A DNA stretch of 9,735 bases from Gammaproteobacteria bacterium (GCA_024639445.1 JAHEIJ010000068.1:1-9735), one strand, 5' to 3'. Shown: positions 1-6,036, counted from the stretch's first letter. Numbers and translations: made by a program. The notes: a model not told the origin generated them from the sequence alone.

Positions 1-1365
1 CTGCGCCTTGGACTGGAATGGCAGGTGATTACCCGCGTCGTCAGGGCCTCACCCACAGGCAGTCCGGTGGTATTGGAAATTCCTTTGTTAAGTGGCGAAT
101 CGCCCATCACCGCCGGTGTCCGCACCGCACAACAACGGGTGCTGGTGAACATGTCACCCAGCCAATCGGTCTATAGCTGGCAGTCAGTGCTCGACAAGCG
201 CTTGAACATTACCTTGACGGCGCCTGACACCACAGAATGGATGGAAGTCTGGCGCGTCGATGTCAGTCCGGTGTGGCATATGCAATCACAAGGCATCCCG
301 GTGGTACATCATCAGGATCAGGAAAAGAACTGGTTACCGGAATGGCACCCCTGGCCGGGTGAAACCGTGACCTTGGCGATCTCCAAACCGCAGGGTATAG
401 AAGGCAAGACGCTTACCATAGATAACAGCCAGGTCCAGATTAAACCGGGCAGTCGAGCCACGGATACCACGTTAAGAATCAGCCTGCGCAGTAGTCAGGG
501 CGGGCAGCATACGGTACGCTTGCCTGAAGATGCGCGACTGCAATCGGTCAGTATTGACAGCGTGACCCAACCGATTCGACAGGAAGGCAACAGCGTTACT
601 TTGCCGGTAGTGCCGGGTAAACAAGTTTTCAGCCTTACTTGGCGAACTTCACAAGGCATAACAACACTTTATCGTTCCAAACAGGTTGACCTTGGCATCA
701 ACAGTACCAACGCATCCACCAAGATTAACCTGGGAGAGGATCGATGGATGCTGTATGTCGGCGGTCCACGCATGGGTCCGGCGGTCTTGTACTGGGGTGT
801 GCTGATTGTATTGTTGCTAGTAGCGGTGGCACTAGGTCGGGTGCCGCTCACGCCATTGAAGAGCTGGCAATGGCTGTTACTGGCAATCGGCCTGAGCCAG
901 GTATCACTGTTTATGGCCGCCTTTATCGTCGCCTGGTTGATGATTCTGGGGGCGCGTTCACGTTTAGAGACCCTGCCATCACCGTTCGTATTCGATAGTA
1001 TGCAGATTGGGTTGGGCTTCCTGACCTTTTTCGCATTGAGTTTTCTGTTTATCGCGGTAGAGCAGGGCCTGTTAGGTACACCAGAGATGCATGTGGCCGG
1101 CAACCAATCCAGTGCCTATGATCTCAACTGGTATCAGGATCGTACCGAGGTGGTTCTACCGCAGGTCTGGGTGCTAAGCGTGCCGCTGCTGGTCTATCGC
1201 CTGTTGATGCTGGCCTGGGCCTTGTGGCTTGCTGTGTCTTTACTGAAATGGCTGAAGTGGGGTTGGCAATGTTTTACCACCACTGCGATCTGGCGACAGC
1301 CGGAAAGAAAACCGCGCAAATCCAAAGCCGGGCAGGTGCAACAATCGGAAAATAAACCGGGGTAA
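1..1365 (+). CDS. C-terminal part of a large inner-membrane protein, function unknown (5' partial)
   Basis: The frame is open from the first base of the window, so this is the 3' part of a longer gene. The GTG at 25 lies inside the open frame without a convincing ribosome binding site and is probably not the real start. Numbering from that GTG, residues 1-250 are hydrophilic, rich in beta-prone segments (for example TLTIDNSQVQIK and TVRLPEDARL) and lack cysteine, as in an extracytoplasmic beta-sandwich region. Four hydrophobic segments follow at about 253-271, 281-309, 328-349 and 383-407, then a basic tail ending near residue 446 (RQPERKPRKSK) that should be cytosolic. I do not recognise the family. 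The architecture fits a large periplasmic domain anchored by a C-terminal membrane bundle. That it is a real gene is near certain; its role is unknown. Confidence 0.85.
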   Translation: MRLGLEWQVITRVVRASPTGSPVVLEIPLLSGESPITAGVRTAQQRVLVNMSPSQSVYSWQSVLDKRLNITLTAPDTTEWMEVWRVDVSPVWHMQSQGIPVVHHQDQEKNWLPEWHPWPGETVTLAISKPQGIEGKTLTIDNSQVQIKPGSRATDTTLRISLRSSQGGQHTVRLPEDARLQSVSIDSVTQPIRQEGNSVTLPVVPGKQVFSLTWRTSQGITTLYRSKQVDLGINSTNASTKINLGEDRWMLYVGGPRMGPAVLYWGVLIVLLLVAVALGRVPLTPLKSWQWLLLAIGLSQVSLFMAAFIVAWLMILGARSRLETLPSPFVFDSMQIGLGFLTFFALSFLFIAVEQGLLGTPEMHVAGNQSSAYDLNWYQDRTEVVLPQVWVLSVPLLVYRLLMLAWALWLAVSLLKWLKWGWQCFTTTAIWRQPERKPRKSKAGQVQQSENKPG

Positions 1366-1468
1366 TCAAATAAAGTCAATAACGACATGGCGCTGAATTT
1401 TACACAAAGTATCCGTGAATCTGAGTTTAGGATATGTTCTGGTGGGAGTAAGGTTCTTATTGGGGCCA

Positions 1469-1492
1469 AAAGTCTGGCTTAAACCTGACTTT
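1469..1492 (+). terminator. Imperfect hairpin in the gap before the 81-aa secreted protein gene
   Basis: AAAGTC (1469-1474) pairs with GACTTT (1487-1492), and after one mismatch GG pairs with CC around a six-base loop. The sequence that follows (GTAGTTCTC) is only mildly T-rich, so this is a weak terminator or a simple hairpin. Its position about 100 bases after the upstream stop fits a transcription boundary between the large membrane protein and the small-gene cluster. The rest of the gap 1366-1541 shows nothing else that is clear. Confidence 0.3.
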
Positions 1493-1541
1493 GTAGTTCT
1501 CTAAGCTAGTAACACGAATATAAACGCGATAAAGGTGCAAA

Positions 1542-1787
1542 ATGAAAAAATATTTACTACCCGTGTTAGCCTGCATTGTTTTTGTGTCACCAGCTTTTGC
1601 GGGGTCCTTGTCAAAAAATGAGCAATGTAAATACATTACAGAGACCATGCTGGAAATTGCAGCTCAAGGTGCAGGTGATGAAACACTGCAGCAGCTCAAA
1701 TCAAAGGAAGTATATGACAAGGCATATTCAAGCTGCATGACTGGTTCAGAAGATGAAGTGGGAGAGCTATATGAAAAGTTACAATAA
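1542..1787 (+). CDS. Small secreted (periplasmic) protein, 81 aa, unknown function
   Basis: The protein opens with a clear Sec signal peptide: MKK, a hydrophobic core at residues 4-17, and a predicted cleavage after SPAFA (residue 20). The mature part is about 61 residues, acidic and probably helical, with two cysteines (in NEQCKYI and SSCMTG) that could form a disulfide in the periplasm. AGGTG at 1531-1535 lies about six bases before the ATG and supports the start. The gene begins a same-strand run of four small genes and is AT-rich compared with the flanking large genes. I recognise no family. The short helical form with two cysteines resembles many uncharacterised proteobacterial periplasmic proteins (general knowledge, not a specific match). 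Coding is likely; function is unknown. Confidence 0.75.
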   Translation: MKKYLLPVLACIVFVSPAFAGSLSKNEQCKYITETMLEIAAQGAGDETLQQLKSKEVYDKAYSSCMTGSEDEVGELYEKLQ

Positions 1788-1859
1788 AGATAATCGGCTA
1801 TTGGTTTTATGATACTTTGCATTATTTATATCAACGAGCAAAGACGTGGTGAAAATTAA

Positions 1860-2417
1860 ATGACTATCGACAATGAAACCTTATTCTATCTACAGGTTGT
1901 TTATATTTCTGCGTCTGTATTTGTAATATTTGTTCTGTATTTGGCACTGGCAAGCCAGAGGAGCAAAAGCATAAAGTTGTTGCAGGAAAAAAATCGTTCC
2001 TTAACCGAACAATTGCATGCAGTAAAGCGCTTGTCGCCGGATGTTCAGGCAGAGAACATGTCGAAAATGTTTACAACGCTCATACGTGATATTGAACGGT
2101 TAAATCAGGACCGGGATAAGAACAAAGACCTCATAGAAGAAAAAGTTAACAAGTTGCACGCACTGCGGGAGGAATCGGCGCAATTACGCAATCAGATGGA
2201 ACTGGCGAGAGAATCGCTTGATGATATCGTCTGCCCATACTGTGGTGCGCCGATGTCGACCCAGGTCTTCTATACCGAGAGTGGTCATGCTGGCAGCGTT
2301 GAACTTGAACCTGAAGGTGATTATGTGTCTTATGAATGCGGTCTGGTGATGAATATAAAAGATGGACGGGAAATGGAGCCATGTGGAGCCTTTCTGACAG
2401 TTGATGAGAATACTTGA
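1860..2417 (+). CDS. Membrane-anchored coiled-coil protein with C-terminal zinc-ribbon-like domain, 185 aa
   Basis: Three parts can be read in order. One transmembrane segment lies at residues 9-32 (core VVYISASVFVIFVLYLAL). A long charged helical stretch at about 33-120, with heptad-like leucines and many E/K/R/Q residues, should form a coiled coil. The C-terminal domain has a CPYCGAP knuckle (C125, C128) and two further cysteines in YECG (C160) and PCG (C175). CPYC suggests a zinc ribbon, but the second pair is spread over 14 residues rather than being CxxC. The basic residues just after the membrane segment (SQRSK) suggest that the coil and ribbon are cytosolic. The start has only a weak GGTGA-like site upstream. 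It sits 72 bases after the secreted protein gene and 41 bases before the next, suggesting co-transcription. I do not recognise the family; partner binding through the coil and ribbon is inference. Confidence 0.8.
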   Translation: MTIDNETLFYLQVVYISASVFVIFVLYLALASQRSKSIKLLQEKNRSLTEQLHAVKRLSPDVQAENMSKMFTTLIRDIERLNQDRDKNKDLIEEKVNKLHALREESAQLRNQMELARESLDDIVCPYCGAPMSTQVFYTESGHAGSVELEPEGDYVSYECGLVMNIKDGREMEPCGAFLTVDENT

Positions 2418-2458
2418 AGTTTTGATTTCAGGAGTAAATAACGAGGTGAAGATTACAC

Positions 2459-2701
2459 ATGACGGTTGAATTACTACGTGAATTTTTCGGCTGGTGTACG
2501 CTTATCAATCTCGGGCTGTTAATTTGGTGGTGGTTGTTTTTTGTTTTCGCGCATGACTGGACATACAAGCTTCACAGTAAATGGTTCAATATAGAAACTG
2601 ACAGGTTCGATACTATCCACTATGCTGGGATGGCGATATTCAAGCTGGCAATATTAATGTTTAACCTGGTGCCATATTTGGTCCTTCGCATTGTCGTATA
2701 G
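2459..2701 (+). CDS. DUF6868-type small membrane protein, 80 aa
   Basis: The sequence has two hydrophobic helices, at about residues 11-31 (INLGLLIWWWLFFVFAHDW) and 57-78 (MAIFKLAILMFNLVPYLVL), joined by a polar loop with conserved-looking aromatic and histidine residues (FDTIHYAG). The opening REFFGWCTLINLGLL and the FDxIHYAGMA motif are what I remember of the DUF6868 family, small proteins of unknown function common in proteobacteria; this match is from memory. GAGGTG at 2443-2448 provides a ribosome binding site about ten bases before the ATG. The gene is followed 58 bases later by another tiny membrane protein, so the two may act or be expressed together. Confidence 0.8.
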   Translation: MTVELLREFFGWCTLINLGLLIWWWLFFVFAHDWTYKLHSKWFNIETDRFDTIHYAGMAIFKLAILMFNLVPYLVLRIVV

Positions 2702-2759
2702 GGTCGCATATTTTTATCGAGTTTTCAGTTAAAAGTAATCCCAATAAGGAGAGGCGAGT

Positions 2760-3011
2760 ATGAAACTTAATGTAAAGGCATTTGCCATTGCAGTGGCTCT
2801 GGTCTGGGGGTTGGGGATTTTTATGGGAACCTGGTGGATTATCCTGTTTGATGGAGCAAGCAGTGACATGACTTCCCTTGGTCAAATATATCGTGGTTTT
2901 ACCATCACGCCTCTAGGCAGTGTGATAGGTATGCTGTGGGGGCTGGTTGATGGCTTGATTGGCGGCGCTATATTTGCATGGCTCTATAATCTGATTGCAG
3001 CTCGCACGTAG
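2760..3011 (+). CDS. Small two-helix membrane protein of the type annotated as 'bacteriophage holin', 83 aa
   Basis: Two hydrophobic segments (about residues 7-31 and 50-78) are separated by a short polar loop. Glycine-rich repeats (LGSVIGMLWGLVDGLIGGAIFAWLYNL) mark the second, as in families whose helices pack tightly. From memory, this is the small protein that automatic annotation calls 'bacteriophage holin' in many non-phage proteobacterial chromosomes. Nothing around it is phage-like: there is no endolysin, capsid or integrase gene, so a true holin role is doubtful. AAGGAG at 2746-2751 lies eight bases before the ATG and is the best ribosome binding site in this cluster. It is the last clear gene of the small-gene run, 58 bases after the DUF6868-type gene. 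Confidence 0.75.
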   Translation: MKLNVKAFAIAVALVWGLGIFMGTWWIILFDGASSDMTSLGQIYRGFTITPLGSVIGMLWGLVDGLIGGAIFAWLYNLIAART

Positions 3012-3322
3012 GACGGGTTGATTTTAATTTGAATTAACCAAACTGTTGCACCGGGTAATGCTAGTGTTAAAACGGATTAATCAACATATACTGCAATGCG
3101 GTCTTTAAATTTCCGTATTAACCATTTCGGTCTGTGCCAGTCTTTAATTATGATTACAGCTATGCAAAAAAAGAAAAAAGACCTTGAACATGATCAGTTA
3201 CTCAGGGAACGGGATGAACAAGTCATTCGGCGTGGTTTGGGTCAGCCGTACTAAATTGAATCTGGCGCTTAAACGGTAGAATGATCCTGTATCGATAATA
3301 AAATAATCATCAGCATAAAAGA
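3012..3322. other. Intergenic stretch between the small membrane genes and the bidirectional terminator
   Basis: This AT-rich gap holds no ORF over 60 residues. It contains one short open frame (3096-3254, listed separately) and a TATACT box at 3087-3092 that could be a -10 element, but no good -35 is placed before it. The part after 3254 up to the hairpin shows nothing I can interpret, and no repeats or tRNA-like structure were seen. Confidence 0.5.
3096..3254 (+). CDS. Possible small ORF, 52 aa (or 34 or 30 aa from internal ATGs)
   Basis: An open frame runs from ATG 3096 to TAA 3252-3254, with in-frame ATGs at 3150 and 3162. The last 30 residues are strongly charged: a lysine run (QKKKKDLEHD) is followed by a probable amphipathic helix (LLRERDEQVIRRGLGQPY). 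This looks more protein-like than random AT-rich DNA, whereas the residues before 3150 look less convincing. None of the three ATGs has a good Shine-Dalgarno sequence, which is the main argument against it. If real, the 34-aa form from 3150 seems most likely. No family is recognised. It lies alone between the holin-like gene and the convergent terminator. Confidence 0.33.
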   Translation: MRSLNFRINHFGLCQSLIMITAMQKKKKDLEHDQLLRERDEQVIRRGLGQPY

Positions 3323-3354
3323 AAAGCCAGACTGCATTACTGCAGTCTGGCTTT
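3323..3354. terminator. Strong bidirectional rho-independent terminator
   Basis: A perfect 14-bp stem is formed by 3323-3336 (AAAGCCAGACTGCA) and 3341-3354, with the four-base loop TTAC. On the + strand it is followed by a T-rich tract (TATTTGTTTT); on the - strand the A-rich sequence before it (AAAAGAAAA) gives a U-rich tail. It lies 7 bases beyond the stop of the - strand peroxiredoxin-glutaredoxin gene, so it should end that transcript and also stop any + strand transcript from the small-gene cluster. Confidence 0.9.
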
Positions 3355-3361
3355 ATTTGTT

Positions 3362-4105
3362 TTAGGCTGCATGCTTTGCTGCGAACCAGGCTTCGAGATC
3401 ATCGGCGCCGCCGATGTGTACTCCGCCGACATAGACCTGGGGCACAGAGTCGGCACCAGTGATGGCGTGCAGGCTGCGGGAGCTGATCGTATGACTCAGT
3501 TCAATTTCTTCGTAGTTCATGCCATGTTCCTGCAACAATGTCTTGGCGCGCGCGCAGTGCGGGCAACCTGCCCGGGTAAACAGGCTCACGGCCTTGGGTG
3601 CTTCAGCTTGCGGGTTGATGTAGGCAAGCATGGTATCCGCATCCGAGATTTCAAACGGATCACCCGGCTGGTTCGGCTCGATGAACATCTTGTCGATGAC
3701 ACCGTCCTTCACCAGCATAGAGTAGCGCCAGGAGCGCGGCCCGAAACCGAGATCGCTTTTATCGACCAGCATGTCCATGCCTGCACTGAATTCACCATTG
3801 CCGTCCGGGATTACGGTAATATTTTCGGCTTCCTGATCCTGGCGCCAGGCGTTCATTACGAAGGTGTCGTTGACCGACAGGCAAATGATGTCATCCACGC
3901 CGTTTGCCTTGAATACCGGTGCCAGCTCGTTGTAGCGCGGCAAGTGGGTGGAGGAACAGGTGGGAGTGAAGGCTCCCGGCAAGGCAAACAGGACGACGGT
4001 TTTGCCCTTGAACAGTTCATTGGTAGTGACATCGAGCCAATCGTTTTCGACACGAGTGCGGAAAGTAACATTAGGGACCTTTTGCCCCTCGTGGTTAGTT
4101 AACAT
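3362..4105 (-). CDS. Hybrid peroxiredoxin-5/glutaredoxin (glutathione-dependent peroxidase), 247 aa
   Basis: Two fused redox domains are visible. Residues 1-165 are a Prx5-type peroxiredoxin: LPGAFTPTCS carries the peroxidatic Cys50 after the PxxxTxxC motif, and PRSWRYSM supplies the conserved arginine (R127). Residues 170-247 are a glutaredoxin: AGCPHC has the dithiol Cys181/Cys184, SVPQVYV the cis-proline (P222), and GGADD the glutathione-binding turn. In this family (known from the Haemophilus influenzae hybrid Prx5) the glutaredoxin domain uses glutathione to reduce the peroxidase domain, so the protein removes H2O2 and organic peroxides in the cytosol. The open frame extends to 4144, but the ATG at 4105 has AGGAG seven bases upstream and opens MLTNHEGQ, where such proteins usually start. 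The gene is divergent from a TetR regulator and ends at a strong hairpin terminator. Confidence 0.95.
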   Translation of the reverse strand: MLTNHEGQKVPNVTFRTRVENDWLDVTTNELFKGKTVVLFALPGAFTPTCSSTHLPRYNELAPVFKANGVDDIICLSVNDTFVMNAWRQDQEAENITVIPDGNGEFSAGMDMLVDKSDLGFGPRSWRYSMLVKDGVIDKMFIEPNQPGDPFEISDADTMLAYINPQAEAPKAVSLFTRAGCPHCARAKTLLQEHGMNYEEIELSHTISSRSLHAITGADSVPQVYVGGVHIGGADDLEAWFAAKHAA

Positions 4106-4111
4106 TGAGAT

Positions 4112-4118
4112 TCTCCTC
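4112..4118 (-). promoter_or_regulatory. Ribosome binding site deciding the start of the hybrid peroxiredoxin
   Basis: On the - strand GAGGAGA is seven bases upstream of the ATG at 4105-4103. It overlaps the codons of the longer open frame (ATG AGG AGA), so the upstream ATGs are best read as leader sequence rather than coding. Confidence 0.8.
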
Positions 4119-4176
4119 ATCGGTAAATGTTTTGACAGGGACAATGATGAGGGAGTCCTTGTGATTAATCTAATTG

Positions 4177-4205
4177 ATTATATAAATTAATATAATAGTA
4201 ATATA
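4177..4205 (-). promoter_or_regulatory. Candidate promoter for the hybrid peroxiredoxin gene
   Basis: On the - strand a perfect TATAAT (4182-4177) could serve as the -10 box. The matching -35 position (4205-4200, TATATT) is poor, which would fit a promoter that needs an activator or is weak when uninduced. The -35 position lies inside the 15-bp palindrome at 4195-4209. The predicted leader is about 65 bases. Confidence 0.45.
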
Positions 4206-4217
4206 CTATGATACATA
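4195..4217. promoter_or_regulatory. Candidate operator: overlapping palindromes in the divergent promoter region
   Basis: ATAGTA-ATA-TACTAT (4195-4209) is a perfect inverted repeat with six-base arms and a three-base spacer. A smaller one, TATG-ATA-CATA (4207-4217), overlaps its right end. The left part, ATAGTAATA, is repeated exactly at 4244-4252 over the regulator's -10 box. The size and place fit a TetR-family operator that controls both divergent genes. The region is very AT-rich, so chance palindromes are more likely here than elsewhere. Confidence 0.4.
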
Positions 4218-4220
4218 TTC

Positions 4221-4248
4221 TTGCAAGTCCGTGAGAATACTCTATAGT
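4221..4248 (+). promoter_or_regulatory. Candidate sigma-70 promoter of the TetR regulator
   Basis: TTGCAA (4221-4226) and TATAGT (4243-4248) are separated by 16 bases, giving a reasonable -35/-10 pair. Transcription would start near 4255, about 17 bases before the ATG. The -10 box overlaps the repeated ATAGTAATA element (4244-4252), as expected for autorepression. Confidence 0.45.
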
Positions 4249-4271
4249 AATAGTCAGTTATCCAACTAAGT

Positions 4272-4841
4272 ATGACTGATATGCCCAGAACCAGTAACAA
4301 GCGAGAGAAATTGCTCGAAGCAGCCCGGGAGTTGATACATCAGCAAGGTTACCGCCATACCACCCTGGCGGAAATTGCTGAACGGTCTGAGGTGCCGCTG
4401 GGAAACGTGTATTACTACTTCAAAACCAAGGACGACCTCGCGGCGGCGGTTATCAAGGAGCACCTGGAAAGCTTCGGTGCCCAGTTCAAGCGTTGGGATA
4501 GTGAAATTTCGGATCCAATGGCCCGGCTGCATACCTTGCTGGACTACATCGAAACAATGAAAGATGCCCTGGCCGAAGCCGGATGCCCCATTGGTAGTCT
4601 GTGTCAGGAGTTAAGTAAGGAAGACGGACCGCTGGCCGAACAGGCCGGCAATATCCTGACCCTGCAGTTGGCATGGGTGCAAGCGCAGTTTCATGCCATG
4701 GGGTATGAGAATGCGCGGGCGCTGGCCACGGAACTGGTAACCAACATGCAGGGTATCAGCCTGTTGGCCAATTCTTTGAACGATGCAGAGATGGTGACCG
4801 AGCAGGTCACACGCCTGAAGGGATGGCTGGATAACTTGTGA
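4272..4841 (+). CDS. TetR/AcrR-family regulator with cysteine-containing ligand domain, 189 aa
   Basis: Residues 10-56 form the typical TetR DNA-binding domain: TTLAEIAERSEVPLGNVYYY followed by FKTKDDL, the family's helix-turn-helix with its tyrosine-rich recognition helix. The C-terminal helical domain (60-189) would bind a ligand and dimerise. It contains GCPIGSLCQEL with Cys105 and Cys111. A cysteine at the same place (Cys106) in E. coli NemR senses electrophiles and hypochlorous acid; the alignment here is by eye. The gene is divergent from the hybrid peroxiredoxin and is followed by a second peroxiredoxin-like gene, so control of a thiol-stress response is a reasonable inference. ATG 4272 has no strong ribosome binding site, and ATG 4281 is possible. 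It most likely represses its own promoter and the divergent one. Confidence 0.92.
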   Translation: MTDMPRTSNKREKLLEAARELIHQQGYRHTTLAEIAERSEVPLGNVYYYFKTKDDLAAAVIKEHLESFGAQFKRWDSEISDPMARLHTLLDYIETMKDALAEAGCPIGSLCQELSKEDGPLAEQAGNILTLQLAWVQAQFHAMGYENARALATELVTNMQGISLLANSLNDAEMVTEQVTRLKGWLDNL

Positions 4842-4857
4842 TTTTATTTTGCCTCGA

Positions 4858-4877
4858 AGTTAGTAAGGCAGCTAACT
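4858..4877. repeat. Inverted repeat just upstream of the LolA-like gene
   Basis: AGTTAG (4858-4863) and CTAACT (4872-4877) are perfect inverted arms with an eight-base spacer, ending five bases before the ribosome binding site of the next gene. A related arrangement (AGTT-ATCC-AACT, 4256-4267) lies just before the TetR start. It could be an operator or a weak RNA hairpin affecting translation. No T-run follows, so it is not a terminator. Confidence 0.3.
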
Positions 4878-4895
4878 AAATGGAAGGGGGCGCTT

Positions 4896-5324
4896 ATGCG
4901 TAACTGGATCATCATTATCTTGTTGCTCGTTGTAGGCACGGCTGGTGCGGAAACAGAACCACAGACCGCACTCATTCACATCGGTCCGGATGACTTCAAG
5001 ACGGAAACCCTTGGGCGGGAAACCGTTGAAGGCCACGCCTATTTGATCGTGCAAGCCGAAGCGCGTACTGGGCGGATTGCTAATTCCCTGGGTTATTGCC
5101 GCATTCGCGCCTGGTATGACATGCAGGATCGGGTCACGCGCAAGGTGCTGTTACTTGATCAGGACGACGTGATTCTCACCACGATTCGATTTTCCGCGTT
5201 TTCACTGACAGAGGGAAAACCTCGGGCCGGACGCATAGAAGTGACCGATCATTCGAGCGGCCAAACAACCGTGTTTCAGCTCGATGAATTCACTAATCCT
5301 GTTAATCCATTAACACTGATATAA
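4896..5324 (+). CDS. Secreted LolA-like (outer-membrane lipoprotein-sorting-like) protein, 142 aa
   Basis: The N-terminus is a Sec signal peptide: MRNW, a hydrophobic core IIIILLLVVG, and likely cleavage after TAGA (residue 18). The mature part is beta-rich. The run from IRAWYDMQDRV through KVLLLDQDDVILTTIRFSAF to AGRIEVTDHSSGQTTVFQLD resembles the strands of the LolA-like family, where a hydrophobic cavity binds lipid or lipoprotein in the periplasm. At about 124 mature residues it is shorter than usual family members and appears to keep only the C-terminal half of such a fold. One cysteine (C68) is present. AAGGGGG at 4884-4890 gives a ribosome binding site. The gene is 54 bases after the TetR gene and 22 bases before the peroxiredoxin-like gene, so it is probably in the same transcript. 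Lipid binding is inference. Confidence 0.75.
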   Translation: MRNWIIIILLLVVGTAGAETEPQTALIHIGPDDFKTETLGRETVEGHAYLIVQAEARTGRIANSLGYCRIRAWYDMQDRVTRKVLLLDQDDVILTTIRFSAFSLTEGKPRAGRIEVTDHSSGQTTVFQLDEFTNPVNPLTLI

Positions 5325-5346
5325 AAACTTACTTAAGGAGATCATA

Positions 5347-5997
5347 ATGAGCAAGACCTTGGCAGAGCAAACTCAAGAAACCGTGGAAACCTTTATCGGA
5401 GGATTGTCAGAAGATGTGCAACAGACCGTTGGCGGAGTGATGCAACGGTTGATGTCGTCAAATATCGCAGATAATGCCAGCAATGTCGGAGGCAAGGCAC
5501 CGGAATTTAGTTTGCCCAATGTGAAGGGTGGCGAGACTGCACTGTCAGAACTACTTGAGAGCGGCCCCGTGGTGTTGAGCTTTTACCGTGGCGGTTGGTG
5601 CCCATTCTGCAATCTTGAATTCAAGGCGTTGCATGACAAATTGCCTGAGATGCAAACACTTGGTGCTACACTGGTCGGGGTATCCCCCGAAACCCTCGCC
5701 GTGAGTCAACAGACTGCCCAGGACAATGCTCTGGAGTTTGAAGTTTTGAGTGATGAGGGTAATCGTGTAGCACGTGAATATGGTTTGATAATGGTCGTAG
5801 ATGAAGCGATACGGCCGCATTACTTGCAGTGGGGTATCGACATCCCAACTTCCAATGGTGATGAAACCTTTGAACTGCCGGTACCGGCCACCTACGTGAT
5901 TGATCAGAGTGGTGTTATACGTGCTGCCCGTGTGGACAAGGATTACACCAAACGTATGGAACCGGCGGATATCGTGGCTGCATTGAAAGCGCTGTAA
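5347..5997 (+). CDS. Peroxiredoxin-like (AhpC/TSA, thioredoxin-fold) protein with CPFC motif, 216 aa
   Basis: A thioredoxin-fold domain begins near residue 48 (GGKAPEFSLPNVKGG) and contains FYRGGWCPFC, with Cys85 and Cys88, followed by the family's VGVSPET, LSDEGNRVAREYG and the late VPATYVIDQSG strand. This is the AhpC/TSA 'peroxiredoxin-like' group with RGxWCPxC in place of the classical PxxxTxxC. Cys85 is the likely peroxidatic or nucleophilic residue and Cys88 the resolving one. There is no signal peptide, so it should be cytosolic. The first 45 residues are a polar helical extension. AAGGAG (5335-5340) six bases before the ATG makes the start secure. It lies in the run starting with the TetR gene. 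Peroxide reduction is likely; substrate and reductant cannot be read from the sequence. Confidence 0.9.
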   Translation: MSKTLAEQTQETVETFIGGLSEDVQQTVGGVMQRLMSSNIADNASNVGGKAPEFSLPNVKGGETALSELLESGPVVLSFYRGGWCPFCNLEFKALHDKLPEMQTLGATLVGVSPETLAVSQQTAQDNALEFEVLSDEGNRVAREYGLIMVVDEAIRPHYLQWGIDIPTSNGDETFELPVPATYVIDQSGVIRAARVDKDYTKRMEPADIVAALKAL

Positions 5998-6031
5998 ATA
6001 TTGACACTAATCATTTAACAGGGGGATGCCT

Positions 6032-6036
6032 GGAGG
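6032..6036 (+). promoter_or_regulatory. Ribosome binding site deciding the start of the 124-aa protein
   Basis: GGAGG lies four bases before the ATG at 6041. The earlier in-frame ATG at 6026 has a G-run directly abutting it, with no spacing, and is therefore unlikely to be used. Confidence 0.65.

Noticed and set aside
2760..3011. Evidence for a prophage from the holin-like protein
   Set aside because: No integrase, lysis, capsid, tail or attachment-site sequence is nearby, and the 'holin' name is commonly given to small two-helix proteins outside phages.
3371..4102. Long + strand open frame (243 codons) antisense to the peroxiredoxin-glutaredoxin gene
   Set aside because: It lies wholly opposite a gene with complete Prx5 and glutaredoxin motifs. 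Its protein has no recognisable domain and it has no ribosome binding site; it is a shadow of codon usage on the other strand.
4106..4144. N-terminal extension of the hybrid peroxiredoxin to the ATG at 4144
   Set aside because: The extension contains the ribosome binding site of the downstream ATG, has no signal-peptide character, and is not expected in this family.
4165..4180. Weak inverted repeat TAATC-TAATT-GATTA in the divergent promoter region
   Set aside because: Five-base arms in extremely AT-rich DNA are expected by chance; the 15-bp palindrome nearby is a stronger operator candidate.
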